Source: Erythroxylum novogranatense
Lineage: Eukaryota; Streptophyta; Magnoliopsida; Malpighiales; Erythroxylaceae
Assembly: GCA_029891385.1 (NCBI GenBank)
Contig: CM057235.1
Span: forward strand, 14,808,001 to 14,872,000
Direction of reading: 5' to 3'
Length of the DNA: 64,000 nucleotides
This document shows, in pieces, positions 62,041 through 64,000 of the stretch. The stretch's first letter is position 1. Every line of letters starts with the position of its first letter. A program made the position numbers and the translations under genes. A model generated the notes under the pieces. That model searched no databases. It saw only the letters and a list, made by a program, of their open reading frames with translations, and was not told the DNA's origin.

Positions 62041-64000
62041 CTTAAAAGAAATTTCGTCCTCGAAATTTACTCAATCCTCAAGAGACTCGGATACTTCTCT
62101 TTCATGACGCCCAAGGGCTCCTATGTGGCTTCTTTCATCGCATGGTTCCTCCACGTAACCTTAACTAAATAACTGCCTTATTTCGAGGACCTTTTCCTCG
62201 GTGTCCAAGATTTCTACCGATTTCCTCATAACTCAAGTCGTCTCTTAATTGAACCTCTGAAACCTGAATTATATGAGAAGGATCTGATCTGACCTTCTCA
62301 AAGATGGAAACATGAAAACATCATGGATCTCGAGATAACTCGCGGCAACGCCAACTCAGAAGCTAGAGGTTCGATCCTCTCAAGAATCTCATACGGACCT
62401 ACATATCTTGGACTTAACTTGCCTTTCTTGCCAAACCTCAATACTCCTTTCCAAGGAGACGTCTTAAGAAACACTTTCTCACCGACTTCATACTCCATCT
62501 CCTTCCGATGAGAATCGCAGTAACTCTTCATCCTATCCTGGTCGCCTTAAGCAGCCGCTAACTAGATTGACCTTATCCATTGTCATCTGAATCAACTCTG
62601 GTCCCACCAGTTTCCTATCTCCTTCCTCATCCCAACATATCGGAGTCCTGCACCTCCTTCCATACAATGCCTCATATGGAGCCATCTGAATACTCGAATG
62701 GTACGAGTTGTTGTAAACAAACTCGACCAATGGCAAATGCTCATCCTAAGCTCCCTTGAAATCCATAACACATGCTCTGAGCATTCCCTCAAGTGTCCGA
62801 ATGGTCCTCTCAGATTGACCATCCGTCTGAGGGTGAAATGTCGTACTAAAATACAACTTAGTACCTAAAGCTTCCTGCAAGCTTCCCCAAAATCTCGATG
62901 TGAACCGAGGATCCCTGTCAGACACTATAGAATCTGGAATCCCATGCAATCTCACTACCTCATCAATGTACTTCCTGGCTAGCACATGCAACGAATCAGT
63001 CTGCTTGATTGCCAGGAAATGGGCTGACTTCGTCAACTGATCCACAATAACCCATATGGCATCATGCTTCCTACTGGTTTTAGGCAACCCCATCAGAAAA
63101 TCCATGGTTACTCTTTGCCACTTCCACTCAGGAATGGACAATGGCCTTAACTTGCTCAAGGCGCTCGATGTTCAAATTTTGACTTCACGACACACGAGAC
63201 ACTTATCGACATACTCTGCTACATCCTTCTTCATGCCCTTCCACCGTAAATGCTCTCTCAAATCTCTCAGACATCCCGGTGCTACTGGTGCATGGCATAA
63301 GGCGATCAGTGCCTCATCCAAAATCTCATCCTTAACCTCCTTGTTATCTAGAATACAAAGTCCGTCCCCATCGTCATGAGTCCATCCTCTCTACTACTAC
63401 CTCGTAAAGCTTACCATTCTCAATTTCCTCTCAAGCTTGCTCAACTCAGATCCGCTACCGCAACTCCTTAACCTTCTCCCGGAGTATAGGCCTAACTCTG
63501 AAATTAGTTAAGAGGCAATTTGGTTCCTCCTGCTTCAAGCTTATCTTAAGCTTGGCCATCTCTTCCAATAAAGGAAGGTAAACTGTCTGAACATGAGCAA
63601 TGGAAGATTTCCTGCTCAAAGCATCAGCCACTACATTCGCTTTGCCTGGATGGTACTCAATCAACAAATCATAGTCCTTGAGTAACTCAATCCATCTTCT
63701 CTGGCTCAAATTCAGCTCCTTCTGACTTAGTAAGTACTTGAGACTCTTATGATCTGTAAAGACCCGTGTCTGAACTCCATAAAGATAATGCCTCCAAATC
63801 TTCAAGGCAAAGATCACTGCTGCTAACTCCAAGTCATGAGTCGGATAATTCAACTCATACTGCTTCAGTTGCCTTGAAGCATAAGCTATCACCCTGTCTC
63901 CTTGCATCAACACACAACCGAGACCCTTCCTAGAAGCATCACTATACACTATATAGCCCTCATCACCAGAAGGTAAAATCAGCACTGGAGCACTTGTCAA
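62041..64000 (-). pseudogene. Tekay-type chromovirus pol: RNase H, integrase, chromodomain
   Basis: Runs off the window at 64000. RNase H (64000-63455): [58 protein letters not shown] and [13 protein letters not shown]. After a frame break, the integrase (63159-62746) has [50 protein letters not shown] and [17 protein letters not shown] (DDE core). Then come VEFVYNNSYHSSIQMAPYEA LYGRRC (62736-62533) and KVFLKTSPWKGVLRFGKKGK (62531-62298). A frame-shifted chromodomain follows: VTWRNHAMKEAT, and NFEDEISFKRGEM at the end. Domain order, chromodomain and LTR style indicate Tekay/Del. At least three frame breaks. Confidence 0.9.

Overview
The window reads as a repeat-dense intergenic stretch of a eudicot-type plant nuclear genome. 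It is A/T-rich, every reading frame is broken, and the recognisable proteins are plant transposons (Ty1/Copia, Ty3/Gypsy, L1-type LINE, hAT, CACTA) plus one plant cytochrome P450 of the CYP82 type. I found no host gene that looks intact. The only non-transposon gene is the P450 pseudogene on the minus strand at 6402-8494.

Layout. 1-5040: an old Gypsy gag on the minus strand, split by a solo LTR (894-3566, target duplication CAAAA), followed by a dispersed repeat (R1). 6402-10775: CYP82-like pseudogene, its TATA box and its 5' flank; parts of that flank recur at 52.8-53.1 kb and 53.5-56.0 kb. 10.8-22.1 kb: LTR-like, minisatellite-containing DNA interrupted by an L1-type LINE (11067-21734, 13-bp target duplication). 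The LINE carries a tRNA-derived SINE-like palindrome and a 5.4 kb LTR in its endonuclease domain. 23.86-47.07 kb: an hAT element whose transposase (24.47-26.90 kb) has one in-frame stop. Its 5' side holds a CAATT-type array, split by a Copia element (27021-44750), which is itself split by a second, complete Copia element in the opposite direction (32541-42304, target duplication GATAC). 47.1-53.3 kb: a CACTA end, a 273-bp hAT MITE with an 8-bp target duplication, and a decayed Copia element with tandemly repeated debris. 53.5-57.6 kb: P450-flank duplicate, second R1 copy and a CACTA-like element. 57.6-64.0 kb: 3' LTR and pol of a minus-strand Gypsy chromovirus of Tekay/Del type, with a solo Copia LTR (59451-61542, target duplication AAACC) inside its LTR.

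How it fits together: this is a stratigraphy of insertions, not a pathway. Target duplications and interrupted frames give the relative order of many events: gag before solo LTR; LINE before the LTR inside it; hAT before outer Copia before inner Copia; chromovirus LTR before solo Copia LTR. Parts of the two nested Copia elements also show a recurring replacement of CAG/CTG by CG-containing variants. That pattern creates many small indels and could be an assembly or base-calling artefact at methylated CHG sites. All coordinates and alignments were made by eye.
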